Below are positions 7,256-17,100 of a stretch of DNA of 62,752 nt, piece after piece (the stretch's first letter is position 1; the number at the start of each line of letters is the position of its first letter). The translations under genes and the position numbers were made by a program. Source of the stretch: Gracilibacteraceae bacterium (GTDB taxonomy: Bacteria; Bacillota; Desulfitobacteriia; Desulfitobacteriales; Syntrophobotulaceae); assembly GCA_031266805.1 (NCBI GenBank), contig JAISAH010000080.1:1-62752 (forward strand), read 5' to 3'. The notes beneath the pieces were generated by a model that saw only the letters and a list, made by a program, of their open reading frames with translations, was not told the origin of the DNA and made no database searches.

Positions 7256-8310
7256 GGGGCTGACCTCCTTTTGCGCACCGCATCCAGCTTGGACTGGAAG
7301 GTGACGTAATGCGGCAGTTTCAAATGGGAGATAAAACCGTTCATCTCCAAGCTGTCGCCGTGCGTCAGCACAAATTCCTCATCCTGCGCGGGATAGGGCC
7401 CGCCCGCCTCCAGCTCCCGGTCGAGCACCGCCATGGCGATCGCTTTGGTTTCGCTGCGGCCGAAGACGGCCCCGTAACCCGCGGCGAGCCCCAGCTGATT
7501 TTTGCCGTCCGCCGCGTTGAAGCATTCCACCTCCGTGATCATTATCTCGCCGATATATACGCTTTCGGTTTCGTCGAGCGGATAGGGCAGACAAAGCTCG
7601 GCATAGCCGCAGCGCAACTCGCCGACCGTCGGGTGCGCCTGCCCGAAACCGCGCAGCGCGGAATAGGCCAGCCCGGAGATGAAGCCGGTGTCCGCGCGGG
7701 AAAGGGTTTGCAGGCGCGCGCTTCTGCCGGCGGGAAACTCCAATGTATGCACGGTCACGTCATGGGGAGCCTGATCGCTCTGGGCAAAACCGTCGATAAG
7801 CCCTTCTTTTTTCAGTTCGGCGGATACGCGCGGGCAAGGGGTGATATCCTCCGGCGCCTGCGCCGCCAAGGTCTCCGCTATTCTCCGCCGCAGGGCGGCC
7901 GGGGTTTCCCTGCCTATATCAAAATCGATCAGCCGATGGGTGTAATCGTAAGTCGCGCCGAGGATCTGCCCGCCGGCGATATCCTTGAAAGCGGCGGATA
8001 TCCGGCGCGTGAGCCGCATGCCTTCCGTGTCCACGACGCGCGTGTAATAATTTCGCGTCAGCGTGGAGCGGTAAGCGCGCAGCAAAAACACCGCTTCCTC
8101 CATCGAGCCCTCGCATTGCTTGAGGGCAAGGACGGCAAGGGTTTTGGCGTATAATCCGGCCTCGCTCATCACCCGGTCCACGAGCAGCGAGAGCTTGTTT
8201 TCGATCGCCTCGGTTTCCAGGTCTTTGTCCGTGCCGCTCCTGTAAAAATCCAGCAGGCGGATGCTTTCCTCGATCGCCTCTTCGCCGCCCGATACGGCCA
8301 CATAGGCCAT
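7252..8310 (-). CDS. phnI: PhnI, C-P lyase core nucleosidase subunit
   Basis: This 352-residue protein begins AYVAVSGGEEAIEESI, the characteristic PhnI start (VAVKGGE-AI in relatives). Length fits the family. PhnI supplies the nucleosidase activity of the PhnGHIJ core. It directly abuts phnH (8311) and overlaps phnJ by four bases. Confidence 0.94.
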   Translation of the reverse strand: MAYVAVSGGEEAIEESIRLLDFYRSGTDKDLETEAIENKLSLLVDRVMSEAGLYAKTLAVLALKQCEGSMEEAVFLLRAYRSTLTRNYYTRVVDTEGMRLTRRISAAFKDIAGGQILGATYDYTHRLIDFDIGRETPAALRRRIAETLAAQAPEDITPCPRVSAELKKEGLIDGFAQSDQAPHDVTVHTLEFPAGRSARLQTLSRADTGFISGLAYSALRGFGQAHPTVGELRCGYAELCLPYPLDETESVYIGEIMITEVECFNAADGKNQLGLAAGYGAVFGRSETKAIAMAVLDRELEAGGPYPAQDEEFVLTHGDSLEMNGFISHLKLPHYVTFQSKLDAVRKRRSAP

Positions 8311-8892
8311 CTACTCCACCACCTTGACCAGCCGGGGAACGGCCAGCAGTTTCCCGCCGCGCGAGATAAAAATCAGATCGATCCCCTGCGGGTATTCGTA
8401 GTTTTGCGCGTCGCGCAGCTCGATCGCCTCCCCTACCGCCCGCGCCGCCAGCACCGTCCGCCGGTCGTCGATGCCCGGCCCGCGCAGCGTCAGCGTGCCC
8501 TCGGGGGCGCCGGTCAAGACGACGACCGTCGCGCTCTTATGCGGGTCGGCTGGCGTCCCGCATTTTACCTTTTCTATCACCGGCCTCATATCATCTTCAC
8601 CGCGCGTGAAAACAAAATCCGCCGCGCCGAGTTCTTCCCGCCGGGCAAGCGTCAGCGCCGCGATCTCGTCCGCCAAAACGCGGTCCGCGCCGGCGTTGAA
8701 GCTGACCTCGTTATCCAGCAGCGTCGCCGCCACGGCTAAAAACGCGGGCTCCTCACCGGCTAGCCGGCCCGCGTATTCGCCGATGTCCACAATATTTCCG
8801 GGGCGCGACATGGCTTCCAGCAGCAGCCGGAACACCCTTTGGCTGTCGAACACCATGTCAAAAGCGTGTTTTTTTGTCAGCGGCAAGGTCAT
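8311..8892 (-). CDS. phnH: PhnH, C-P lyase core subunit
   Basis: This 193-residue protein is taken to start at ATG 8892 (MTLPLTKKHAFDMVFDSQRVFR), with GGGGGAG just upstream. The conserved FD-QR-FR, AMSRPG and GTPADPHKSAT segments identify PhnH, a structural subunit that sits on the PhnGIJ core. The start lies inside the phnG gene, an overlap of 35 bases, so translation is likely coupled. Confidence 0.92.
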   Translation of the reverse strand: MTLPLTKKHAFDMVFDSQRVFRLLLEAMSRPGNIVDIGEYAGRLAGEEPAFLAVAATLLDNEVSFNAGADRVLADEIAALTLARREELGAADFVFTRGEDDMRPVIEKVKCGTPADPHKSATVVVLTGAPEGTLTLRGPGIDDRRTVLAARAVGEAIELRDAQNYEYPQGIDLIFISRGGKLLAVPRLVKVVE

Positions 8893-9331
8893 CACTCCCC
8901 CTGTCCATAGACTCAAAATTTACCATCGTCTTCAGGTGCATAGCGTTTTCCCGCTTTATGCGCTCGAGCTGCCCCTTTTCCAAGGCCAGCAGAGTGGCCG
9001 CGCCCGTAAAAACCCCTTTGTTGACCGCCGCGTCGATTATGGCCATGTCGAGCGTTTTTTCGGGGTCGCCGCCCATCAGGACGGCCATGCCCCGGACGCC
9101 GCCGATTTCCACCGAAGCCTCGCAGACGACGGTCTCGCCGATGTAAAACAGGCTTTCTTTGACGGGCTCGCGCATTTTGATCATGGCCAAAGTTTTGCCG
9201 GGCTCTTTCACGACGATTGGGGCGTGCGTTTTTTGGATCTCCGCCGCCAGCGCCGCGACGTCGCGCCTGTCGGCCCGCGCCAGGATCCGGGTCATCCGTT
9301 TTCTATCCATATCATCCGCCATCCCGTCCAT
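8858..9331 (-). CDS. phnG: PhnG, C-P lyase core subunit
   Basis: This protein is at most 157 residues, with several in-frame Met codons in the first 12, so the exact start is uncertain. RILARAD, VKEPGKTLAMIKMREPV and FYIGETVVCEA match PhnG. It is the first gene of the enzymatic half of the operon, nine bases after the second permease gene. Confidence 0.92.
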   Translation of the reverse strand: MDGMADDMDRKRMTRILARADRRDVAALAAEIQKTHAPIVVKEPGKTLAMIKMREPVKESLFYIGETVVCEASVEIGGVRGMAVLMGGDPEKTLDMAIIDAAVNKGVFTGAATLLALEKGQLERIKRENAMHLKTMVNFESMDRGSDDLAADKKTRF

Positions 9332-9340
9332 CCTCGTCCC

Positions 9341-10213
9341 TCAGCCAACTCTGGCCTTGATTTTCGTGGCAATTATTTCCAGTAAAATGACGGCGGCCAC
9401 CACGATGTAGGTGATATAGCCCAGTTCGCGCAGGTCAAAATAAAAGCTGCCGGCCATCCACAGGTCAAAACCGATGCCGCCCGCCCCGGCCGCCGCGCCC
9501 ACCGCCAGCGCGTTCGTGAAGTTGATCTCAAAACGGAGAAAGGTCCACGCGGTCATGTAACTGAGGGAGGACGGCAGCACGGCCTGAAAGACGATCGGCC
9601 AAAAACCCGCGCCGCAGGCCCTGAGCGCCTCGATGGCTCCCTCGTCCACTTCCTCGATGGACTCCGCGTAGGCCTTGATCAAAAAAGCCGCGCTGTGAAA
9701 AGTGAGGCCGACGACGGCGGCGACGCTTCCCAGACCGGCCGCGACGGTAAAGATCAGCACCCATAAGATCGTGGGCACGGCTCGGATGAAAGCGACGAAA
9801 CTCTTGATGATATTGGCGGCGACGGGATGGGCAAGATTTTTTGCGCACAGCAAAGAGCCAAGCAGCGCGATCACCGCGCCGAACACGGTGGCCAGCGCGC
9901 CGAGGGAAAAGGTCGTCAGCAAGGCCCCCATCGCTCCGGCAAAACTGCTGTAGGTCAGACGCGGCTGGCCGAACAGCACCCGGATATTGCTGAAAGTGTC
10001 GGCAATAGCCTTGGCCAGATCGATGTTTTTATAGTCGAAGGTCAGGAAACCGTATACGGTAAGCCCCAGCAGGACAAACAAGGTCAGTTTTACGGCTGAT
10101 CCGCCTTTGGAGCTTGCCGCCGTCTTGATCTTGCCGCTGCGGGTTTTTCGCATATATGCATGCGGGTCGAGAGAAACCGGGGGATGCCCCGCGACGACGA
10201 GTTCGCTCATCAC
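9341..10213 (-). CDS. phnE: Phosphonate ABC transporter permease (second PhnE)
   Basis: This 290-residue inner-membrane protein has a ~60-residue N-terminal cytoplasmic extension and then about six hydrophobic segments. The EAA loop reads EGAIEALRACGAGF, then VLPSSL. It pairs with the other PhnE to form the channel for phosphonates. It overlaps the upstream phnE by four bases. Confidence 0.92.
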   Translation of the reverse strand: MMSELVVAGHPPVSLDPHAYMRKTRSGKIKTAASSKGGSAVKLTLFVLLGLTVYGFLTFDYKNIDLAKAIADTFSNIRVLFGQPRLTYSSFAGAMGALLTTFSLGALATVFGAVIALLGSLLCAKNLAHPVAANIIKSFVAFIRAVPTILWVLIFTVAAGLGSVAAVVGLTFHSAAFLIKAYAESIEEVDEGAIEALRACGAGFWPIVFQAVLPSSLSYMTAWTFLRFEINFTNALAVGAAAGAGGIGFDLWMAGSFYFDLRELGYITYIVVAAVILLEIIATKIKARVG

Positions 10214-11004
10214 ATGATCACCTTTCTGATTTGATTCGAGATCATCTCTATGGCGACGACCAGCACCACGATGGAAATGACGACCAGGCTGGCCGAGCTG
10301 TAATCCATCCGTTTATAATAGAGGTCAAACATGGCGCCTATGCCTGTCGCCGTGAGAACGCCGATCAAAGTGGCGGAGCGGATATTTGTCTCGATCATGT
10401 ATAAAACCCACGAGACGATCTCCGGCAGGGACGACGGGAGGATGCCCTGAAAAACCGTCGGCAAAAAGGTCGCCCCGGTGGCGCGCAGGGCCTCGATGCA
10501 GGAAGCGCTCACCTCGTCGATAGTTTCGATGAACGTCCGGGTCAGCATGCCGAAGGTGGCGAAGAACAGAGCGAAAAACCCCGTCAGGATGTTTTGCCCG
10601 AACGAAAAGAGGAGGAGTATGGCCCAGACTATATCCGGGACGTTGCGGAAAAAAGCGGCGATGATCCGGACTGTCCGCCCGATCCACGGATTGACCTTGG
10701 TGGTTTTTGTACCGAGCAGACTGAAGAAAAAGGCGCAGCCGGCGGCGCACACGGTAACGGCGACCGACACCAGCGCGGTTTCCGTGAGTTTGGCGAGGAT
10801 ATTGGGGAGCCGTGACCAGGCCTGGGCGTTGGGGATGAAATTCTTGGCCATCCAGCCGGCGGCCTTGGGCACGGACTCAAAGCCGGCGATCACGTCATAG
10901 CCGGTCACGGCGGCGGAAACCAGGAAAAGGCCGCACGCACCGAGGAAGACTAGGGTGAAAGACCGTTTTCTTTTTACAAAGACGGAGGTTTGATTATCTG
11001 ACAT
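10210..11004 (-). CDS. phnE: Phosphonate ABC transporter permease (first PhnE)
   Basis: This 264-residue permease has about six membrane spans and an EAA loop (SCIEALRATGATF, then GILPSSLPEI). Two diverged permease genes, rather than one, suggest a heterodimeric channel. It overlaps phnC by 11 bases and the second permease by four. Confidence 0.92.
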   Translation of the reverse strand: MSDNQTSVFVKRKRSFTLVFLGACGLFLVSAAVTGYDVIAGFESVPKAAGWMAKNFIPNAQAWSRLPNILAKLTETALVSVAVTVCAAGCAFFFSLLGTKTTKVNPWIGRTVRIIAAFFRNVPDIVWAILLLFSFGQNILTGFFALFFATFGMLTRTFIETIDEVSASCIEALRATGATFLPTVFQGILPSSLPEIVSWVLYMIETNIRSATLIGVLTATGIGAMFDLYYKRMDYSSASLVVISIVVLVVAIEMISNQIRKVIM

Positions 11005-11767
11005 CTGTGATCAGCTCGCCTTCATTTGATTGGTAGATTTCGTGGATCTGCGCCTTGGTCAGCTGATCGGCCGGGCCGTCATACACAATTTTACCCAGCG
11101 TAATGCCGATAATCCTCTGAGAGTATTTCACGGCGACGTCCACTTGATGCAGATTGAAAATACAGGTGATTTTCATGTTTTTATTGATGACGCTCAGGTG
11201 ATCCATGATCACCTTGGAAGAACCGGGGTCGAGGGAGGCGATGGGTTCGTCGCATAAAATGAGGCGCGGCTCCTGCATGAGGGAACGGGCGATGCCCACG
11301 CGCTGTTTCTGCCCGCCGGAGAGTTCGTCGCAGCGTTTATAGGCCTGCTCGGTCAGGCCGAGTTTTGCCAATATTTGGAAAGCATTTTCTTTTTCCTTCT
11401 CAGTATAGTAACCCGCGGCGCCGGTGAGCGTATGCTTATGACCGAGCCGGCCGTGCAGCACGTTTTCGACGACGCTGAGTCTGTCCACGAGGTTATAATG
11501 CTGAAAAATCATGCCGGTCTTCTTCCGGATCTGCCGGATCTCTTTTTTATCGGCCCTGTTGATATCGTGCCCGTCAAAGATTATTTCCCCCCGCGTCGCG
11601 TCGACCAGCCGGTTGATACAGCGCAGGATCGTCGACTTGCCTGAGCCGGACGGGCCGATGACCGACACGAACTCGCCCTCCTCCACGGAAAAAGAAACGT
11701 CGGTCAGCGCCCTGGTCGCGCCGTTGTATATTTTGCTCACATGCCGAAATTCCAAGATAGGCGCCAT
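10994..11767 (-). CDS. phnC: PhnC, phosphonate ABC transporter ATPase
   Basis: This 257-residue ATPase has Walker A GPSGSGKST, signature LSGGQKQRVGIARS, Walker B LILCDEPIASLD and a switch His in FNLHQVD, all typical of PhnC. It energises uptake by the two PhnE permeases with PhnD. It is separated from phnD by 97 bases that contain two repeat copies, but the same strand and order imply one operon. Confidence 0.94.
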   Translation of the reverse strand: MAPILEFRHVSKIYNGATRALTDVSFSVEEGEFVSVIGPSGSGKSTILRCINRLVDATRGEIIFDGHDINRADKKEIRQIRKKTGMIFQHYNLVDRLSVVENVLHGRLGHKHTLTGAAGYYTEKEKENAFQILAKLGLTEQAYKRCDELSGGQKQRVGIARSLMQEPRLILCDEPIASLDPGSSKVIMDHLSVINKNMKITCIFNLHQVDVAVKYSQRIIGITLGKIVYDGPADQLTKAQIHEIYQSNEGELITDVR

Positions 11768-11774
11768 AATCCCC

Positions 11775-11860
11775 CGTCATTCCGGCTTTATGCCGGAATC
11801 CATTCTCTCTTCTGCGGGTAAACTCAGGTCTGGATTGCTTCGCTTTGCTCGCAATGACGG
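11775..11860. repeat. Two palindromic repeats inside the phn operon
   Basis: 11775-11801 is a family A palindrome and 11827-11860 a family B copy. Together they fill the gap between phnD and phnC. In an mRNA they would form stable hairpins, which could lower expression of the downstream genes relative to phnD. Confidence 0.85.
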
Positions 11861-11864
11861 TGGA

Positions 11865-12986
11865 TTAATTGCGATACGGGTCATACCAGGAGTCGGCGGT
11901 GAGGATATATCCGAGGCTGGAAGCTTTGTTGTACAGTCCCACGGCGCCTTCGACCGCAGCGTCATAGAAAAGCAGCTCGTTACCTGTGACTTCGGCTGAG
12001 GTAAACAGATCCTGGATCGCCTTTATTTCCGCCGCGCTCAAGTTTTGGGGGTTGTAGGCGTTCGGGCCGTTGAACACGGGAGTGCAGGCGATGACGACGA
12101 ACTCTTTGCCCGCGTGCGCGTCAAACGGGGCGTCGGCCCCGGTTTTCACGGCGTATACCGCTCCGACCGTGTTTTCCTCGCCGGATATCAGTTCGATATA
12201 AGGGGCGAGTTCGATGTCGCAAAAAGCCGCGGCGTCAGCCCCGCCGGTCACCAGGTTTATGGCCGAGCCCTGATGCGAGCCGCCGAAATACACTTCCTCA
12301 AAAAAATTCCCGTCCGGGAGCAGATCGTCTTCCGTCAGGTTATCGTCCGTGAAATGGGCGATGATCGAGGAGGTGGGGACCCGGAAGCCGGAAGTGGAGC
12401 TGTTGGAAACGAAGGAGATCTTTTGCCCTTTTATATTGTCGATGGTGTAAGCGCCGCCGCTCAAATATTCATCCGCGTCGGCCCGGTTCACGCAGATCCA
12501 AGAGAAGTATTTGGCCCCGTCGAGCTTGCCCTCGGAGTCGGCGTTGACAAAGAGAACATCGACCAGCGGATTTTTGTTTTTGGCTTCTATGTAGCCAACG
12601 GCGCCCATGGCCATAGCTATATCCGCCGAGCCGCTTGCGATCGATTCGATAGCGATCGTATAATCGGTGGTCGTTTTTTGTTCGACTGTTCTGCCGGTGG
12701 CCTGCTCGATAAGCCGGCCGACTTCCGCCCGGACTTCCGCGTGCGTGTTTGACGATTCGTTGGGATACCAGACGACGGTGACGGGTCTGGTGTTTGGCGT
12801 CTCCGCCGGAGCGGCCGGCGGCGCGGCTGGGGGAGCGGAGGCTGGAGCGCCGGAGCCTTGGGCGCCAGAGGCGGAGGGAGCGGAGGGAGCGGAGGGAGCG
12901 GATGCGCCGCAGCCCGCCATGCCGGTTATCATGACGACCGCGAGCAGAAGCGCCGCGATTACCGTGGGAGCCGTGTTTTTTCGCAT
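11865..12986 (-). CDS. phnD: PhnD, phosphonate-binding lipoprotein
   Basis: This 373-residue protein has a signal peptide ending in a lipobox (GMAGC, Cys26), an Ala/Pro/Ser-rich linker of ~40 residues, and a substrate-binding fold from about residue 70 (VTVVWYPNESSNTHAEVRAE). It is the first gene of the operon, with GAGGAG before the ATG. Upstream lie TTTACA direct repeats (13027-13058) and a homopurine tract. Confidence 0.93.
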   Translation of the reverse strand: MRKNTAPTVIAALLLAVVMITGMAGCGASAPSAPSAPSASGAQGSGAPASAPPAAPPAAPAETPNTRPVTVVWYPNESSNTHAEVRAEVGRLIEQATGRTVEQKTTTDYTIAIESIASGSADIAMAMGAVGYIEAKNKNPLVDVLFVNADSEGKLDGAKYFSWICVNRADADEYLSGGAYTIDNIKGQKISFVSNSSTSGFRVPTSSIIAHFTDDNLTEDDLLPDGNFFEEVYFGGSHQGSAINLVTGGADAAAFCDIELAPYIELISGEENTVGAVYAVKTGADAPFDAHAGKEFVVIACTPVFNGPNAYNPQNLSAAEIKAIQDLFTSAEVTGNELLFYDAAVEGAVGLYNKASSLGYILTADSWYDPYRN

Positions 12987-13026
12987 GATTTTTTCTCCTC
13001 GTTATTTTTGATTTGGCGGTCATAGC

Positions 13027-13058
13027 CGTCAATATGAATTGTAAATTTATTATGTAAA
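13027..13058 (-). promoter_or_regulatory. Possible Pho-box direct repeats upstream of phnD
   Basis: Reading the minus strand, TTTACA (13058-13053), TTTACA (13045-13040) and TTGACG (13032-13027) recur every 13 bases. Bacillus PhoP sites are TT(A/T/C)ACA repeats separated by about 3-7 bases, so this fits loosely. No strong -10 was found nearby. Phosphate-starvation control of phn is expected, but this site is a guess. Confidence 0.4.
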
Positions 13059-13088
13059 ATCCGACACCGGCGCTGGGTAAAAGTTTGG

Positions 13089-13230
13089 TAAAGGGGGAGG
13101 GGGGAGGGGGAATGGAGAGTTGAGAGAGGAGAGAGGAGAGTGGAGAGTTGGGGGGAGTGGGGAGTGGGGAGTGGGGAGTTGAGAGAGGAGAGAGGAGAGT
13201 GGAGAGTTGGAGAGAAGGGAGAGGGGAGAG
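13089..13230. repeat. Homopurine (GA-rich) tract with 59-base period
   Basis: About 140 bases are almost only G and A on the plus strand. A 35-base block starting GAGTTGAGAGAGG occurs at 13117-13151 and again at 13176-13210. It lies upstream of phnD and has no coding appearance. The rest of 12987-13337 holds only the phnD leader. Confidence 0.8.
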
Positions 13231-13337
13231 ATTATTGTATATCATCCAACGGCGCGTCGAAATCATCCGCCATCCAAATCTTGCCCTCCCAGCCGCCAAG
13301 CTGAGGCTTTTTTCGCAAAGGCTCCGTTACGGTGATA

Positions 13338-13901
13338 TCACACTGCGCAGTCAATCGCGCTTTCCTTCGCCAGCGCCGCCAGTTTAAGCGTCGTGTTCGC
13401 GTTCCGAATCGTGATCAGGTTATAAGCTGTCTTGTTCTGAACAATTTTCGACCAACGCGTCCGTGAATACGTCTTGAGCGGCGCGGACCAGAAAATCACG
13501 CTGCCGTAGTGCGAAACCTTCTCATATTCCGGTTTCGTCTCGCCAATGAGCGAACAGACTTCCTCCGCTGTCGCCGGCGGGATCACGAATATCGCGTTGT
13601 GCGTGGAATCCGCGTCACTGTTCCACCATTCCGGCGCGTTTTTGAGGGCGTCCGCCAAATCGCCGGCGGCGATGATTCCCACCGCGATTTTCAGCCCGAA
13701 GCCTGTTTCGATAAGGTTTTCGCAGGCCGTTTTCGCTTCCCGCAGGCCCAAATCGCTGTCAAACAGGATGTTGCCGCTGTTGATCCAGGTGAGGACGTTC
13801 GCAAAACCCCGTTTCTCATACGCGGTTTTGAGTTCGGGCATGGATATTTTGTTGTTGCCGCCCACGTTCACGCCCCGCAGGAGCGATATATATTTCGTCA
13901 C
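13338..13901 (-). CDS. DUF1697 family protein
   Basis: This 187-residue protein begins MTKYISLLRGVNVGGNNKI, the hallmark of DUF1697 (LLRGINVGG). The following MPELK and LTWINSGNILF segments also fit. The biochemical role of the family is not established. It stands alone with its own promoter (TTGTTA-17-TATAAT, 13979-13951). Confidence 0.9.
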   Translation of the reverse strand: MTKYISLLRGVNVGGNNKISMPELKTAYEKRGFANVLTWINSGNILFDSDLGLREAKTACENLIETGFGLKIAVGIIAAGDLADALKNAPEWWNSDADSTHNAIFVIPPATAEEVCSLIGETKPEYEKVSHYGSVIFWSAPLKTYSRTRWSKIVQNKTAYNLITIRNANTTLKLAALAKESAIDCAV

Positions 13902-13950
13902 GCCTTATGACCTCCTGTGCGCCGCGCCTTTCGCCAGCGCTAACGATGTC

Positions 13951-13979
13951 ATTATATATCATTAACGCGAAAATAACAA
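13951..13979 (-). promoter_or_regulatory. Promoter of the DUF1697 gene
   Basis: On the minus strand, TTGTTA (13979-13974), 17 bases, then a perfect TATAAT (13956-13951). Confidence 0.65.
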
Positions 13980-14000
13980 CGATTTTCCCGGCAACCTCCC

Positions 14001-14065
14001 CGTCATTCCGGGCTTCTCCCGGAATCCAAATAATGGAAGAAGGACGCGAATATTCGCGTCCTTCT
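14001..14065. terminator. Repeat and palindromic terminator below the Tp47-like gene
   Basis: 14039-14064 is a perfect 26-base palindrome (GAAGGACGCGAAT and its complement). On the minus strand it is followed by TTCCATTATTT. This fits a terminator for the 1004-residue surface protein gene. 14001-14027 is a family A palindrome. Confidence 0.7.
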
Positions 14066-14123
14066 CTGCTGGAAACCAGTTCCAGGCCCCGGGATACCTT
14101 GAAATACGGCTTAACAGCTGGAA

Positions 14124-17100
14124 CTACGAATTGACTTTGACATAGTAGACGGGATTGGTTTTGAATGTCCCGTCCAGGTAGGCGTAGTTGGTGGTGAGTA
14201 TTGTTATTTTGTAAGTCTTGCCCTTGGGAAGCTTCGTCGTGTCAATGATATAGGGGCTGGTATTGCCGCCGGAGCGTTTGATCACATCGGTTACAGCCGG
14301 CAAAGGAACGCCATTTTCCGCCGGCTCAAGCGCGATAGTGCTGACGGACCGCCCGGAAGTCACGATAGCCGCGGCAAACCCCTGTTCATCAAAGGTGATG
14401 ATGTCGCCCTGATTAACGGTGAGAGCTGTGGCGGTATCCGCCGCCACCTCATAATTCGAACCAGTAGTGCTTATTCCAGGTTTAAGTGGCGCGGCGGCGT
14501 TGACTGTGAAACTCGGCATCTGATAGATAGTTGTTCCGTCCGACGGGGTAATGGAAGCCGTGTAACTTCCCTGGAAGCTACCGGTAAAGAAGGAGGCGAG
14601 CAATTCAATTTCCACTTCACCGCCGTCACTGGTTGGATGCAAGAGATAAGCGGCAGGCGATACCTCCGCCGTTCCTTTCAGAAGTTTTCCGCCGTTCGCG
14701 CTGAAATCGGCCAGAGCTTCGCTGCTCAGACCCGCGATATGCAATAGGTCGCCTTCTTCCAGCGGCAGGGCGTTCGCGCCCAACAGATGTTTTTCAGAAG
14801 CGGCGGCATCAACATAGAACGTCGTGCCTTGTTCAATTGAAGCGTCGCTGACCGCGAAGTCCACAAGCGGAAGCTCAAAAACCACATCCGGTAAACCTAT
14901 GGCGTAAACGACAAACTTGAAGTCGCCGTTGCCGGTCAGGGCGTTCATGCGGGAGATGCCGGCCCGGTTCAGCGCCACTTCAAAATTCATGTGGCCGCGG
15001 TGAGAGAAAAGATTTTGCAGCCAGACGAGCGGCTCTTTCTGCCCGGTGGTCAGATCCTCGACATAACCACCGTAAAGCTGCTCAAAATAGTCGCTCCAAA
15101 GATCGGCGCTGGTCGGCCCGCTGTAAGTGAAGGAAACTATGCGGTCGGCCCAGGTGCTGCCATAGGAAGCGGAAACAGTCGGTTCGGACGGCCAGGCGCT
15201 AGCCACGCCCGCGTTTAAGATTTTCCGCGCTCCCCAAGAAGCGTCAGGGAAAAGGTATTTAGCCGCGTAGACGCTGGTGTCCGCTTTCAGCTTCTGTCCC
15301 ACAACCTGCGCTTTAGCCAGTACAGCCGTACTCTGCTCCGTCGCTTTTTGGGCGGCGTTCAGCAGATAAGCGTTGGCGTAGAGGTCGAAATCCACGCCCA
15401 CCTCCACGGCCTTGATATTGGTGATTTTGTTATTGGCGTCGAGCTTGGTCATGGGATCGGGGTAATTCAGTTCCAAGTTGCCCGTGGGCGGAAAATGCGG
15501 GTTGTCGCCGTAGGTGGCGCTGGAAACCGCGTCCACCGCCGGTTTTTCGTCCGCATCTTTATAGGTGTCAAGCGTGCCGGCCCCAGCCGGGCCGTTGCCC
15601 GTGCGGGTGCCGCCGTTGATGAAGTATGCCGGCTGCGCCACCGCGCCGCCCGCGGCAAACGAAGTCGCCTCCGGGCGCACATCGGTGATATCGGCGGTGA
15701 TGTCATGGTAGAACTCACTGAAAGCCATCGGAACTTCGCCGTAAAGCACACCCGGGGCCGCCGCGCCGGCGGCTAGGCCTGTCAGTTCCTGGGTCAGGCG
15801 CGCCTGCCCGTTTTGCAGCGCGGTCAGCGTCCCGGCGGTCACGCCGGACGGGATCTCGATTTTAACCATCGCAGCCTGTCCGCGGCTCGTCAAAACCGGA
15901 GTAGCCTCCACGGGCGCGCCATTGATCGCGTATTCGGCCCGGAGATAATCCCCGCTCGTGACGCTCAGCAGCGCGTAATTCACGGCGGGCGCGTTCGAAC
16001 CGAGCTGCGGCACGGCGTAAACGTCAACGTAACTGAGGTTCACCCGGCCCGGCACAGGCAGAGAGTTATTGCCCGAATTGCCGGGAATGGGGGCAGGAGG
16101 CGTCGCGGCGGGAGTTTCACCGCCGGTGGCCGGCGGCAGCGTGCCGGAGGCGGCCTGATTCACAGTGGTGAGGGCGGAGGACGAAACGGCGCCCGTGCCG
16201 CCGAAAGCGGTGATAACAGAGGTTTTCGTACCGATCACATTTTGCAGTACGGCGGCGGCAGACGAACCGGCCGACACCGAAGGCGGGGCGAGGAAGAGCG
16301 GCGCGCCGCTCAGATAAGCGGAAGCGGTGACGGCGTCCACCAGATGAGCGTCGTCGCCGCTCGTGATAAACAGGCCGCGGCTGTAGTCAAAACTGTCGGC
16401 GAAATGTTCAAGGATAGCCACGTTATTCGTGTAAGGGTCGGCGCCGCCGATCCGGGTCACGGAGGGCAGAGAGGCGACGGCAGCTTCACTGATCAGCTCG
16501 TCGCTGCCGATCACATAGGTTTGGGTCACGTTTTGACCGCTCATCCAGGAGACGACGGCCGGGGCCAGAGCGTCGCGGGCGGCGGGGAAAAGCACCCAGC
16601 CGTTCGCCGCGGCCAGCGAGGCCATGGAAAGAGCGTCGGCGTCGTTTTGGGCGGAAGTAAAGACGACCGTAGTCACCGGGCTGTGTTTGCCGATCTCGTT
16701 CGCGATGTTGACGGCGGTCTCAAAGCGGTTGGCGCCGCCGAGCGGCACGGGCGTCAGCCCGCGCCCGCCGATCACTTCATGTACGGCCGGCGTGATGACG
16801 CCCGTACCGCTGGTGATATAGACGTTCGCAGCGCCCAAGCGGTCGATTTCAGCCAAGGTGCCGGGCGTCAGCGTTCTGCCGTCCGTCAGCAAAATCGGGG
16901 CGCCGAGCGCTTTGGCCAGCGGCGCCGCGCTCAGGGTATCCGTGCGGTTGGCGTCGGCGGCGGGCGAAAGAATAACATTTTCCGCCGTCGTCCAGCCGGA
17001 GCGCGAAATAGCGATGGCGGTCTCGTAGCGGTCATTGCCCGCGATGCGGTTTTCCGTCGCCGCGATCACCGAAGCCGGCAATATAGCGGCCAGCATAAGA

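Noticed and set aside
12469-13299. Open frame running through the homopurine tract upstream of phnD
   Set aside because: It is a shadow of the phnD N-terminus extended by low-complexity Ser/Pro/Leu codons from the GA-rich tract.
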